A stretch of 64,000 nucleotides of DNA from Camellia lanceoleosa (Eukaryota > Streptophyta > Magnoliopsida > Ericales > Theaceae), in assembly GCA_025200525.1 (NCBI GenBank), contig CM045762.1, positions 83,791,893 to 83,855,892 on the forward strand, written 5' to 3'. The position numbers were made by a program, and so were the translations under genes. Below are positions 10,039 through 20,310 of the stretch, in pieces. How positions within the stretch are numbered: position 1 is the first letter of the stretch; every line of letters starts with the position of its first letter. The notes under the pieces are model-generated. The model did not search any database, had not been told where the DNA came from, and saw only the letters and a list, made by a program, of their open reading frames with translations.

Positions 10039-11310
10039 ACATATACAAATCTCATTGTCAAATTGCTTTGACAAGTTAGAATATACAAACCTAAAAAACA
10101 ACCAATGTCAACATAACCAACAACAACAAATGAATATCCTATTAGAAGAAATCACAGCACTATTTGGTTGATGGACTTCGCAAGGCACCACAAATCACAA
10201 TCAAGAAAAGAAGGTCGTATTGGATTTCTCAAAGGGAGGCAAGTTGTTGATCTTTGCTGTTAAATTCTGCCACTCCCGTGGCTTCTTTCATAGTGATTCG
10301 AATTTGGAGAATCTTGTCATCGACGAGAACTAGGATATGAAAGTCACCGATTTCAGATCACGTATACACACACACACACACACACATAGAGAGAGAACAT
10401 CAGAGATGAGGCGGTAAAGTAAGAGCGGCCGTCGTTGGAGATGAGTCAAAGGGAGTGGCCTATTGTTTTCAGATCTGAGATAAGAAGCGACCTTCATCGT
10501 TGGAGATGAAGATAACAAAGAAGAGGAAGAGAGAGGCCGTTGTCGGAGATGAGGCTGCGGCAGTCACGGTGGCGAGAGAGACATCAGCGTTGGAGGCGGA
10601 TGAGGAGGCTACGGTAAGGGAGAGGAAGAGAAAGAGAGAGAGAGAGATTGGGTGTGATATGCATGTGGGTGAAAAGGAACCTTTAGCTACAAAAATTATA
10701 TGTATTATGAATCTTTTCTATTACTAAAAGTTAGAAAGTAATGTTAGATTAAATATTCCTTTAAAAAAATATTACAAAAAAATAAAAAAAATTCATGATC
10801 TTAATATAAATGTTTATAAATTTTACCAGTTATATATACTTTTTTTTTCTTTTCTAAATTTACACTAAATTATAATTCTCCCTTAAAATTATGTACTTGA
10901 TTGAATTATTAATTCAATCGCCAAGGCCAGCTACACTAAACAAAAGTAGCTATTTGGTACCACTTAAAACATGTAACTTTTAGCTTTCGCTTAACTTAAG
11001 CTATTGTTGAATGTTTAGTCAAACTTATACATGGAACTTCTGCTTAAATTATCTTATGCGAAAAGTTATTATTGCACTATGATTGTCTAATTTGATAGAA
11101 TTATTCATATATTTATAAATAATATCTTAGTAATTTAAAAGAAAAAATTAAACAAAGTTTTCTGGAAAACATGTTGTCCTAATGGATCACTAGAGATAAA
11201 AGCTGACAATAAGATTTAAAATTTTGAATTCAATTCTCTTAAGAGGCCACTGAAGGTTTCTTAGGCCCGTAACTAGAAATTGGGTTAGGCTAGGCAGGAG
11301 ACAATATCAA
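10039..11310. repeat. Duplicated block A, left part
   Basis: This segment aligns almost throughout with block B (30108-30835 joined to 34344-35290): for example TTAGAATATACAAACCTAAA, AGAAGAAATCACAGCACTAT and GATCTTAATATAAATGTTTA occur in both. Block A lacks the Helitron, the PIF-type MITE and the MULE-type MITE present in B, and so shows the state before those insertions. It contains an (AC)n run at 10365-10386 and a purine-rich stretch at 10500-10660 that is open for 75 codons but of low complexity. I see no convincing gene. Sequence past 10740 is AT-rich. Confidence 0.85.
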
Positions 11311-11315
11311 TTAAA
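11311..11315. repeat. Target-site duplication TTAAA (left) of copia element 1
   Basis: TTAAA directly precedes the left LTR and is repeated at 18200-18204 directly after the right LTR. Confidence 0.9.
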
Positions 11316-12595
11316 TGTTTGAACAATTTTTTGTGTATAGTAAATAAATTGAAAACTAAATAAAATAAATAACTTATATAATTTATTTTACCGAATCGAA
11401 ATAAATATTTAAAAAATCAAGTCGAGTGTGAGACACTCTGTCCTTAAGACAGATTCGCCTCGCTATGATGCATATAGACAAATGGCGTCTATCTCCTAGG
11501 ATACAATGATCTTCACAAATTGTAGTAGCACTCCAAACAATTTGTTCGTTGAAAAAAACCTGTGTTCTAAACTCTTTGAATTTTTTCCTAAAATAACATG
11601 AAGAATAATTGATGCAAGAGAGCAAAATCTAGATAGCAAAATGAATTTTTTCAGTACGAAAAAACTATTGGAAAATGGCTGTATTTATAGGCAAAATATA
11701 GCTAACAGATCTGTCCAGAAAAATCCTAACAGGTGTGAAAACTGCCAACAGATATAGATTTGAAACTGAATAGATATAGTAACTGCTACAGTTATATAAT
11801 TGTCCAGAACTGCTGGGCAGTTTTTCTGATATGTTTGAACATTTGAACCTATTGAACCTCAGGTTAAATCTGTTTAAGTTTGTCTAACAGATATAGACTT
11901 GAAAGTGAACAAATATGCAACTGCGTTGAACAGATGCAGTTCAAAAATTGACAGATCTACAGTAACTACTGGACATATTTGAATATCTTTGGGCAGTTTT
12001 ATAATTGTTCAACAGTTTGAATCTGTTTAGGAATTTCGAACTTAAGATGGTAAAATATGAATAGAAAATTAATTTCAATTTTGGCACAAAATTGAAATTT
12101 AATTTCATTAAGAATTTCTAATAAAAAATTCAAATAAATTTTGTCCAAAAAATTAATATTAGAACCGGCCTGACCTACAACCCACACCCACGCCCGGACG
12201 GTGGCGCGTGTATGTGTGGTGGTTTGGGTTAAGGTTCACTTTGTCCATAACTTCTCCCTTCTACAAACTTAGGGTACCCCTTGGGGCCGAACCAAAGTGT
12301 TGTAATCTAGAGCTTGTATACATATAAAACCTCTCTTAAAGTTTCAATGTGGGACAATCCATTTCAAGGAAACCCATATTTACTTCTTTAAATGTCCAAT
12401 TCCATGAACCCGAAAACGACGTCAAGTTCCTATTCACTCATAAATGGTTTTGACAAACCGTCTTCACTGTGTGACTTGCCATGCGGCAAAGAACACGTCG
12501 CCTCTTCGAACCCACCCCAAAAGACGTTTGGGACCCACTTAATTTTGGGCTCAAAGTTGGCCCAAAATAAGCCTATAAAACCAAATTTTCGAACA
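11316..12595 (-). repeat. 3' LTR of copia element 1
   Basis: The LTR starts TGTTTGAACA on the plus strand and ends CGAACA at 12595. It aligns over its full length with 16935-18199. A TATA-like box (CTATAAATA, minus strand) stands near 11685. Confidence 0.93.
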
Positions 12596-13170
12596 ATCAA
12601 CCACATGAATGGAATTTGATGGAGAGAAAATGCAACAACATGATCTAATTACAGAGAGTACAAAAATTGGAAGTATTCTGTAAAGGATAGGTAGCTTTTG
12701 GCTTTGAACCTTTCCTTGTGAGACACTATCGGATTTACTAGCTAATTAGTGAACATGATGTCTTGAACTGTTCAATCATTTGTGTAAATCAAGACAATAA
12801 AACTCACACAGTACATCCCCAGACACAGTTTAGTTCTCACTATTGTGTTCATTTTGGACTTGAACAACTTGGTCTTTCATGAATGCTCTAGAAAATTGTA
12901 GCCCCTCACAAATCTCATAGAACCGGCCCAGTTCACACTCATATAGGTGATTCTTATAAAGTGTATCCTGTCATACTCCACTAGGTTTACCTAGCTATAA
13001 GAATCATTAAAATTTTACTTAACCTAAAACGCTGCAGACATCACTATTTCATCCTAGAAATGGGTAGGAGTTTGACTCTCTAGTGATCCTTCTAAGTCAT
13101 TCACACTCGGTTGTCCCTTTGAACCTAGATCTTGGTATCTCCAGTCAACTAGGTTGGGTTGCCATTGTGG
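12596..13170 (-). other. 3' non-coding region of copia element 1
   Basis: This stretch between the RNase H stop and the 3' LTR has no long frame. It aligns in part with 36900-37500 of copia element 2 (for example GATGTCTTGAACTGTTC versus GATGCCTTGAACTGTTC), so it is a conserved untranslated part of related copia families. No clear polypurine tract is visible next to the LTR. Confidence 0.65.
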
Positions 13171-13176
13171 TAACTC

Positions 13177-14625
13177 TTATTTAATAGGCTTAAGTCCCAT
13201 TCCTCTTGATGAATTATCAACTAACTCTCTTGCGAACCCTTTCGTTAGTGGATCTGCTATATTATCTTTAGACTTCACATATTTAATGGGAATAATTCCA
13301 TTAGAGAGTAGTTGTCTTATAGTGTTATGTCGACGACGAATGTGTCGTGACTTACCGTTATACATATGACTCTGTGCTCTACCTATTGTTGATTGACTAT
13401 CACAATGTATGTATCTAACAGGCACCAGTTTTGGCCACATTGGAATATCTTTAAGGAAGTGGCAAAGCCATTCTACCTCTTCTCCAGCTTTATCTAAAGC
13501 TATGAATTCTGATTCCATAGTAGACCTGGCAATGTAAGTCTGTTTGGAAGATTTCCAAGATACAACCGCCTCACCTAGAGTAAAGACATACCCACTGGTG
13601 AATTTTGAGTCTCTAGTATCCGATATCCAGTTTGCATCACAGTACCCTACCGCTAGATATCTAGTATAATTCAGCCCAATGTTACAAGTAAATCGGAGAT
13701 ATCTTAGAACCTTTATAATTGCTTTCCAGTGTTCTACTCCCAGATTACTCGTATATTTACTTAATTTACTTACTGTATAAGTTATATCCGGGTGAGTGCA
13801 GTTCATCAAGTATATTGAGCTTCCAATAATTTGGATATACTCTAATTGAGAAATACTTTCCTGTACATTCTTAGAAAGAAACAAATCAACATCCACAGAT
13901 GTTCTAGCAATATGATTATCATCTTTGCTAAATTTGTCAAGTATTTTCTCAATGTAATGTGATTGTGACAAAACATAACATTCTGATGTTTTGGTAATTT
14001 TCATACCAAGAATTACATCAGCAATGCCCATGTCCTTCATGTCAAAATGTTTATTCAACATTTTCTTGGTAGTTTTAATCATGTCATTATTACTACCTAT
14101 GATGAGCATATCATCCACATAAAGACATACAATGACATAACCTTTGTCTGTATTTTTAATATAAACACATTTGTCACACTCATTAATTTTAAATCCATTT
14201 GACATCATTGCCTTGTCAAATTTCTCATGCCATTGCTTTGGCGTTTGTTTTAAACCATATAATGATTTAACCAATTTATACACTTTTTTTTTTCCTGGAA
14301 CAGAAAAACCTTCTGGTTGTTCCATATAAACTTTTTCATCTAACTCACCCTTTAAGAAAGCGGTTTTCACATCAATTTAATGAATTTCTAGATTGTACAA
14401 AGACGTAATAGCAATTAGTATTCTAATGGATGTTATTCTAGTAACTGGTGAATATGTGTTAAAGTAATCTAGACCTTCTTTTTGTCTATACCCTTTGACC
14501 ACAAGTCTTACCTTGTATTTGTCAATTGATCCATCCGCTTTCTTTTTTCTTATGAAAATCCGCTTATACCCAAGAGGTTTACAACCTGGTGGTAAATCCA
14601 CCAATTCCCAAGTGTGATTTTGCAA
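13177..14625 (-). pseudogene. Copia element 1 reverse transcriptase and RNase H
   Basis: The minus frame 14625-14377 starts the RT (NHTWELVDLPPGCKPLGYKR, then SPVTRITSIRILIAI) and breaks at an in-frame stop next to LEIH. The frame 14370-13177 continues with [40 protein letters not shown], the catalytic [12 protein letters not shown] and [15 protein letters not shown]. RNase H follows with [24 protein letters not shown] and [11 protein letters not shown], and the usual ending [16 protein letters not shown]. Apart from the stop between the two frames it is well preserved. Product would copy element RNA into cDNA inside the particle. Confidence 0.94.
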
Positions 14626-16441
14626 GATGGATTCAACTTCACTATTAACAACTTCTTTTCATAAAGGAGCCTCAGGACTGGACATAAAGGCTCATTTTCT
14701 AACCAAAAAGTTAGAAAATCTGGACCAAAAGATTTTGAGGTTTTAGCACGTTTACTACGCCTAAGTTTCTCTTCTTCTTCTTGATCTATCTCTTGCTCTT
14801 GATCATTACTAGTAGTAGCATTAAAAGATCTTTTCTTATTACTAGTTTCTTGTCCAATCTTATTCAGAAACACATGTTCAAAGAAAGATGCATTCCTAAA
14901 TTCAATAATAATATTTACATGTATTTCAGAATGTTTTGATTTATCAATCAAAATCCGATATGCACTACTATTCTTGGCATAACCAATGAAAATGCAATCA
15001 ATGGTTTTAGGACCTATCTTAGTCTTTTTGGGACTAGGAATAGCCACTTTAGCCAAACACCCCCACACTTTTAAGTATTTATAGGATGGTACTCTCCCAT
15101 GCCATAATTCATAAGGTGTTTGATTTACTTTCTTCCGGGATACTTTATTTAGAATATAATTAGCAGAAGTATTGCTTCCCCCCACAGGTTTTCAGGTAAT
15201 CTAGAACTTATTAACATGGTATTTATCATTTCTTTTAAAGTCCTATTTTTCCTTTCAGCAATTTCATTTTGCTGAGGTGAGTAAGGAGCAGTGGTTTGAT
15301 GAATTATTCCACGTTCTTTACAAAACTCACCAAAAGATGATTTATATTCACCACCTCTATCACTTCTAAGTTTCTTAATTTTCTTACCAGGTTGATTTTC
15401 AATTTCATTCTTATATTGAATAAAAGTTTCCAAAACTTCATCCTTGATTCGAATTAAATAAATATAACTATATCTAGTATAGTCATCTATAAAAGTGATA
15501 AAGTACTTTTTCCCACCTCTAGTTTGAATTGATTTAAAATCACAAATGTCACTATGAATTAATTCAAGTGGTTCCGTACTTTTTTCAATTGAATGAAAAG
15601 GAGTTTTGGATAATTTTGCCTCAACCCAAACTTCACATTTATGATTTGAATCAATGTCAAATTTAGGTAAACATTCCATATTAATTAATCTACGCAAAGA
15701 TCCATAATTAACATGTCCAAGTCTACCATACCATAAATTTGAAAACCCAAGCAAGTAAGAAGAAAATGTATTTTTATTAATAATAGAGGGTACAATAGTC
15801 ATTACATTCATTTTGAAAAGGTCATCAGACATGTAATATTTTCCTACATACATCCCCTTTTTGGTAAGTACAAACTTGTCACTTCCAAAAACTAGCTTAA
15901 ACCCATTTTTACTCAACAAAATTCTGGAAACAAGATTCTTACGAATGTCAGGTACATGCAACACATTGTTGAAAGTGAGTTCCTTTCCAAATGTCATCTT
16001 CAAAATAATCTTTCCTTGTCCTTCAACTTTAGAAGTTGAAGAGTTGCCCATAAAAAGTTGTTCACCATTGTCCACCACTAAATAAGATGTGGACATCTTT
16101 TTGTCAGCATAGATATGACGAGTAGCACCAGTGTCCACCCACCACTCTTTAGGATTTCTGACAAGTTTTGTCTCAGAAACAACTGCAGAAAGATTTATGA
16201 CATCTACACCATTGGAAATTTTATCCATTTCAGTCATATTGGCTTTAGCAACCTTCTTACTTGATCTTCTTTTGCCTTTGCAAAAATCAGTTCCTAAGAA
16301 TTTTTCTGGCTTTTTACCATGATTCACTGGCACAGTCTCAACATAAGAATGGGTTGGCGCAATGGCAATCACCATACCAGTACTGGTTTGAATATTAGTT
16401 TGACCAGTTTCAATAGCCATGAATTCAAAATTATAAAACAA
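14550..16441 (-). pseudogene. Copia element 1 truncated gag, protease and integrase
   Basis: The 430-codon frame (16441-15149) starts with a gag N-terminus (PVNHGKKPEKFLGTDF) and then jumps to a basic linker (CKGKRRSSKKVAKA) directly before protease, so the gag core and CCHC knuckle are absent. Protease carries WWVDTGATRHI. The GAG-pre-integrase segment has LWYGRLGHVNYGSLRRLI, and the integrase core has HSDICDF, LRSDRGGEYKS and SPQQNEIAERKNRT for the DDE triad. A second frame (15185-14550) holds the integrase C-terminal part with TPYELWHGRVPSYKYLKVWG and DCIFIGYAKNSSAYRI. The two frames overlap by a frameshift near 15150-15185. Confidence 0.93.
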
Positions 16442-16934
16442 GATTATGATTAGAATTTTACACTACACAGAAAATTAAACCAAATTCACATAATTAAATT
16501 TTGTAAAAATAAAAGAGACAAGATTGTAACTTTTATTTCCAATTAATTTGAAAATAAAATAAAATTTATTTAAAAAAATTAATTCCACACAGAAAATTAA
16601 ATTTCTGTAACACTTTAATAATTAAAATACTGAAACAGAATTTTAATTAATGAACACTCATAAATTATTTATGAAAATCAAAATTAATTTCTAACAAACT
16701 TTACAAATAAATATTTTGAATTGTTAATGACACCAGTATATTACCACTAGTTGTCAAAGAAAATAGACAGTATATTACTATTATCTGTAAAACAATATAT
16801 TATTACTATTTGTTTTCCAACTAGAATATTATTTTGTAAAATCACTGAAAATAATTTCTATAAGAAGAAGAAAGGAAAACGGAAACAAAGGAAAAATTCT
16901 ATATAAACAGAATAATTCGAATCTGTCTTAAGAT
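16442..16934 (-). other. Leader of copia element 1, with primer-site position complementary to the LTR
   Basis: No gene is seen here. Directly inside the 5' LTR, after the spacer AT, the minus strand reads CTTAAGACAGATTCG (plus 16918-16932). No match to the usual initiator tRNA-Met site is visible. The 15 bases are exactly complementary, in element RNA, to a segment of the LTR (plus 11443-11457; one mismatch in the right LTR at 17070-17084). See findings. Confidence 0.75.
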
Positions 16935-18199
16935 TGTTTGAACAATCTTCTGTGTACAATAAATAAATTGAAACTAAATCAAACAAATAAAATAAATAAC
17001 TTACATAATTTGTTTTACTGAACTGAAATGAATATTTAAAAGATTAAGTCGAGTGTGAGACACTCTGTCCTTAAGATAGATTCGCCTCGTTTCGATGCTT
17101 ATGGACAAATGACGTCTATCTCTCAAGATACAATGATCTTCACAAATTGTAGTAGCACTCCAAAAAATTTGTTCGACGAACAAAACCTGTGTTCTAAACT
17201 CTCTAAATTTTTTCCTAAAATAATATAAAGAATAATTGATGTAAGAGAGCAAAATCTAGACAACAAAATGAATTTTTTTAGTACCAAAAACTTGCTGGAA
17301 AATGGCTGTATTTATAGGCAAAATGTGGCTGACAGATCTATCCAAAAAAAATCCGAACAGGTGTGAAAACTGCCAATTGATACAGATTTGAAATTGAACA
17401 GATATGGTAATGGCAGTTTTTCTGATCTGTTTGAACATTTAACCTGTTGAACCTCAGGTTAAATCTGTTCAAATCTGTCTAACAGATACAGACTTGAAAG
17501 TGAACAGATATGCAACTGCTTTGAACAGATGCAGTTCAAAAACTGGACAGATCTACAGTAACTGCTGGACAGATTTGAATCTGTCTGGACAGTTTTATAA
17601 CTGCTCAATAGTTTGAATTTGTTTAGGAATTTTGGACTTAAGGTGGTAAAATATGGATAGAAAATTAATTTCAATTTTGGCACAAAATTGTAATTTAATT
17701 TTATTAAGAATTTCTAATAAAAAATTCAAATAAATTTTGTTCAAAAAATTAATATTATAACCGACCCAACCCACAACCCACACTCGCTCCCAGACAGACG
17801 CACGGCGGCGCGCGCGTGTGTGGTGGTTTGGGCTAAGGTTTACTTTGTCCATAACTTCTCATTTTTACAAACTTGGGGTGCCCCTTGGAGCCCAACCCAA
17901 GTGTTGTAATCTAGAGCTTATATACATACAAAAGCACTCTTAAAGTTTCAATGTAAGACAACGCATTTTAAGGAAACCCACATTTACTTCTTTAAATGTC
18001 CAATTCCATGAATCCGAAAACGACATCAAGTTTCTATTCACTCATAAATGGTTTTGACGAACTATTTTCACCGTGTGACTTGCCATGTGGCAAAGAACAC
18101 GTCACATCTTCGGATCAACCCCAAAAGACGTTTGGGGCCCACTCAATTTTGGGCTCAAAGTTGGCCCAAAATAAGTCTATAAAACCAAAATTTTCAACA
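16935..18199 (-). repeat. 5' LTR of copia element 1
   Basis: The LTR starts at TG 16935 and ends TTCAACA at 18199. A minus-strand TATA box CTATAAATA lies at 17309-17317, placing a likely transcription start near 17280. A (TTA)n run outside the LTR at 18329-18352 belongs to block A. Confidence 0.93.
17309..17317 (-). promoter_or_regulatory. TATA box of copia element 1 5' LTR
   Basis: CTATAAATA on the minus strand, conserved at the same place in the other LTR. Confidence 0.6.
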
Positions 18200-18204
18200 T
18201 TAAA
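18200..18204. repeat. Target-site duplication TTAAA (right) of copia element 1
   Basis: Matches 11311-11315 exactly. Confidence 0.9.
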
Positions 18205-18593
18205 AAAACAAAAAGCAAAAAAAAAGGATAAAAATTATCTAAAAGGTATAGATAAGTTAATAATAAGAAAATTAAACTTTAAATCAAATAAAGGTTTGTC
18301 ACTCACTCAAGTGGTGTTTGCTCTGTGATTTATTATTATTATTATTATTATTTTGGAAAATTATACTAGTATTGCCTATATTTTATTGCTTGTGCCATTT
18401 TAATTCCTATACTTTAAATTGACTCAATTTTGACTATCAATTTTAAACATTTGTATAAATTTAGTCTAATTAATAAAACTATTAGTTTTTTTGGATAAAA
18501 AAAAGATCTCTGAGTTGATTGAGATTAAGTCATTGAATTAATCAAGTTTATAATTTTGTCCTTGAAGATATAACACAAGCGATTTATATGCAT
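18205..18593. repeat. Duplicated block A, right part
   Basis: Continues block A after the copia insertion and aligns with 35316-35684 of block B (AAGGTATAGATAAGTTAATA and GATTTATATGCAT in both). No gene is seen. Confidence 0.85.
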
Positions 18594-18660
18594 TGTTAGT
18601 ACTTTTCCATAATAAAATAAGAAAAATATATAAAATAAAATAAATAAAATGACAAAACAG
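18594..18660 (-). repeat. Truncated LTR fragment of copia family 2
   Basis: The 67 bases after GATTTATATGCAT match the first 67 bases of the copia element 2 LTRs (35685 and 52079): TGTT.GT..TTTTCCATAATA and so on. The fragment then stops at a T-run (18661-18679). In block B the full LTR begins at exactly the same junction. Confidence 0.75.
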
Positions 18661-18713
18661 TTTTTTTTTTTTTTTTTTTATATATATAAAATGCATTGTT
18701 GGTATTGAGTCTT

Positions 18714-19251
18714 GGCAATCTTCTCCTTCGTCGAATTCCCAGTTACCTCGGACAATGACCATGACATCATCAACCCTTTTTCCAAAGCTAACGAGCATGG
18801 TTACCAAATGATGGTCAACGTCCTTGGCCCTTAAAAAGTAATGGCCTTGTCGACCGGTTGATTTCGCCATGACGTAGCAGTGCCGAATAGCTGGGATTCC
18901 TAGGTTAAGACCTAGTCGGCGATTCAATTCCACTATACCCATGACAAAACGGTAAAAGTTCACGTTTGGCTGGGAGGGAATTAATCCCCAGTAGCGCAGG
19001 ACTGTCCTAAGAAGAGGATGGAGGGAGAATCGAACTCCACCCCTTGCAATTGCCAAAAGAGGAAAGTTAATGGTGCTTGTGTCAAACCTCTCCATATCCA
19101 CTACGTTGTCTGAAACGAGGGATAGGTGAACGTCATCTGGAATGGAAAAGTAACGATGGAAGGCTGCAACTCGATCCTCAGAAAGGAGAGCTTTTAAATG
19201 TCTCTCCATTCGAGACGAAATGAAAACAACGTGTACAAAAAACAAAAGCAA
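18714..19251 (-). pseudogene. Transposase_28-like antisense ORF of Tat elements (copy 2, first exon)
   Basis: The minus frame from about 19212 (MERHLKALLSEDRVAAFHR) reads cleanly through LSLVSDNVVDMERFDTSTI, GVRFSLHPLLRTVLRYWGLI, VELNRRLGLNLGIPAIRH and KRVDDVMVIVRGNWEFDEG. It is the best preserved copy of this domain in the window. After EGEDCQDSIP the sequence becomes unrelated (T-run, LTR fragment), so later exons are missing. The 300 bases upstream (19260-19560) also match the upstream region of copy 3, including the pattern ACGTTTTGAAATAT. The domain resembles PF04195. Function unknown; probably a Tat element fragment rather than a host gene. Confidence 0.75.
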
Positions 19252-19259
19252 AATGCGCA

Positions 19260-19640
19260 GGGAAAATTGGAATGAAGAATAGAATGAGAAGAGAGATGGG
19301 ACTTATAGGATGAGGAAGGAGACGAACAGTAAGAGATGGGGTTGCAGTGGTCTGGAAGGAGGTTGATACGAAGGATGCTTAAAGGATGTCAATAACTTTT
19401 CAATTCAAGAGTATACGTGCTTAAAGAACGTCAATAGCTTTTCGATTCAAAAGTATACGGAGGTACATATTTCAAAACGTATTAAATGAATAACAAATAC
19501 GAAGGGGCGAGAAGCTGTAATGATTCAAGTAGCGCGTCTGCTTTGACGGCTTTGATGAATCGGTACGAAAAGGAGTACAACCACCGTATATATCTTTCGA
19601 GAGTTTTTGTTTTGATTGGCGGAGAAACCAAACATGCCGA
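19260..19640 (-). other. Upstream region of Tat ORF copy 2, with 42-bp duplication
   Basis: It aligns with 61380-61560 upstream of copy 3. Bases 19377-19460 are a 42-bp direct duplication (GCTTAAAG..GTCAATA.CTTT twice). No gene is seen. Confidence 0.6.
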
Positions 19641-19642
19641 AT

Positions 19643-19978
19643 AAATATAAATATATTATATTTAATTATTAATTATTAATTATAAATTTTTAAATAGAAA
19701 TAATGCATTGTACGGAATTTAAAACTAATTTTATATGCATAATCACGATTTTTTTTATATAATTAGTTTTTTAAATACTGAAAGTACTTTGATACTTTGA
19801 CTGGATAATTATTTGGTATATACATTCATATTTACTATTTAATAATATAAATATATTATATTTAATTATTAATTATAAATTATAAATTTTTAAATAGAAA
19901 TCGTGCATTGTACGGAATTTAAAACTAATTTTATATGTATAATCATGGTTGTTTTATATAATTAGTTATGTGGTTAAT
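19643..19978. repeat. Imperfect direct repeat pair, about 200 bp spacing
   Basis: The stretches 19643-19785 and 19844-19978 share GCATTGTACGGAATTTAAAA and the AT-rich flanks. No gene is present. Confidence 0.8.
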
Positions 19979-20039
19979 TATAATTTATATGTCCATGGTC
20001 ATGTTAATATATATATATATATATAAATATATGTTATTC

Positions 20040-20310
20040 TAATATTCATTTGTGTTTATCCCTCATTGTCCTGAATCCAGATATGCAACTGCAATACATT
20101 GGATCTGTCATGAAAAACAAGTAGAAGAGAACAAATGGACCACCCCCATCAATAATAAACAACTGGTTTTCCTCCCAAACTCTGGGCTGAAATGGAATAC
20201 TTTCGTGTGCAACAGAACATCACATAAGAAAACTGTGGACGCATCAGCATCACCTTTACACTTGTTGCCTAAATCACTGCTCACTTGTCAGCTCATCACC
20301 TTATCCAATT
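20040..20310. repeat. Segment paralogous to the region upstream of the second wound-protein gene
   Basis: GCATTGGATCTGTCATG and CAACTGGTTTTCCTCCCA with their surroundings recur at 53660-53830, about 0.9 kb upstream of the wound-protein gene at 54638. The open frame at 20052-20312 is not conserved as protein. It may be a conserved non-coding part of a duplicated locus. Confidence 0.7.

Larger units (their letters stand above)
11316..18199 (-). mobile_element. Ty1/copia retrotransposon, complete with both LTRs (copia element 1)
   Basis: Two LTRs of 1280 and 1265 bp flank a minus-strand protease-integrase-RT-RNase H region, and the whole is bracketed by TTAAA. The order with integrase before RT defines Ty1/copia. 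The LTRs differ at roughly one base in eight to ten by eye, so the insertion is old. Most of gag is missing and there are in-frame stops, so it is non-autonomous. It sits inside block A; block B has no such insertion at the corresponding place (about 35287-35316). Confidence 0.96.

Noticed and set aside
10500..10727. 75-codon frame rich in Lys, Arg and Glu on the plus strand
   Set aside because: It is translated from a purine-rich low-complexity tract; the paralogue in block B does not keep it as a clean frame.
16918..16932. Tf1-like self-priming by the mRNA 5' end in copia element 1
   Set aside because: The complementary LTR site is roughly 200 bases downstream of the likely transcription start, not at the mRNA 5' end; only a structural pairing is proposed.
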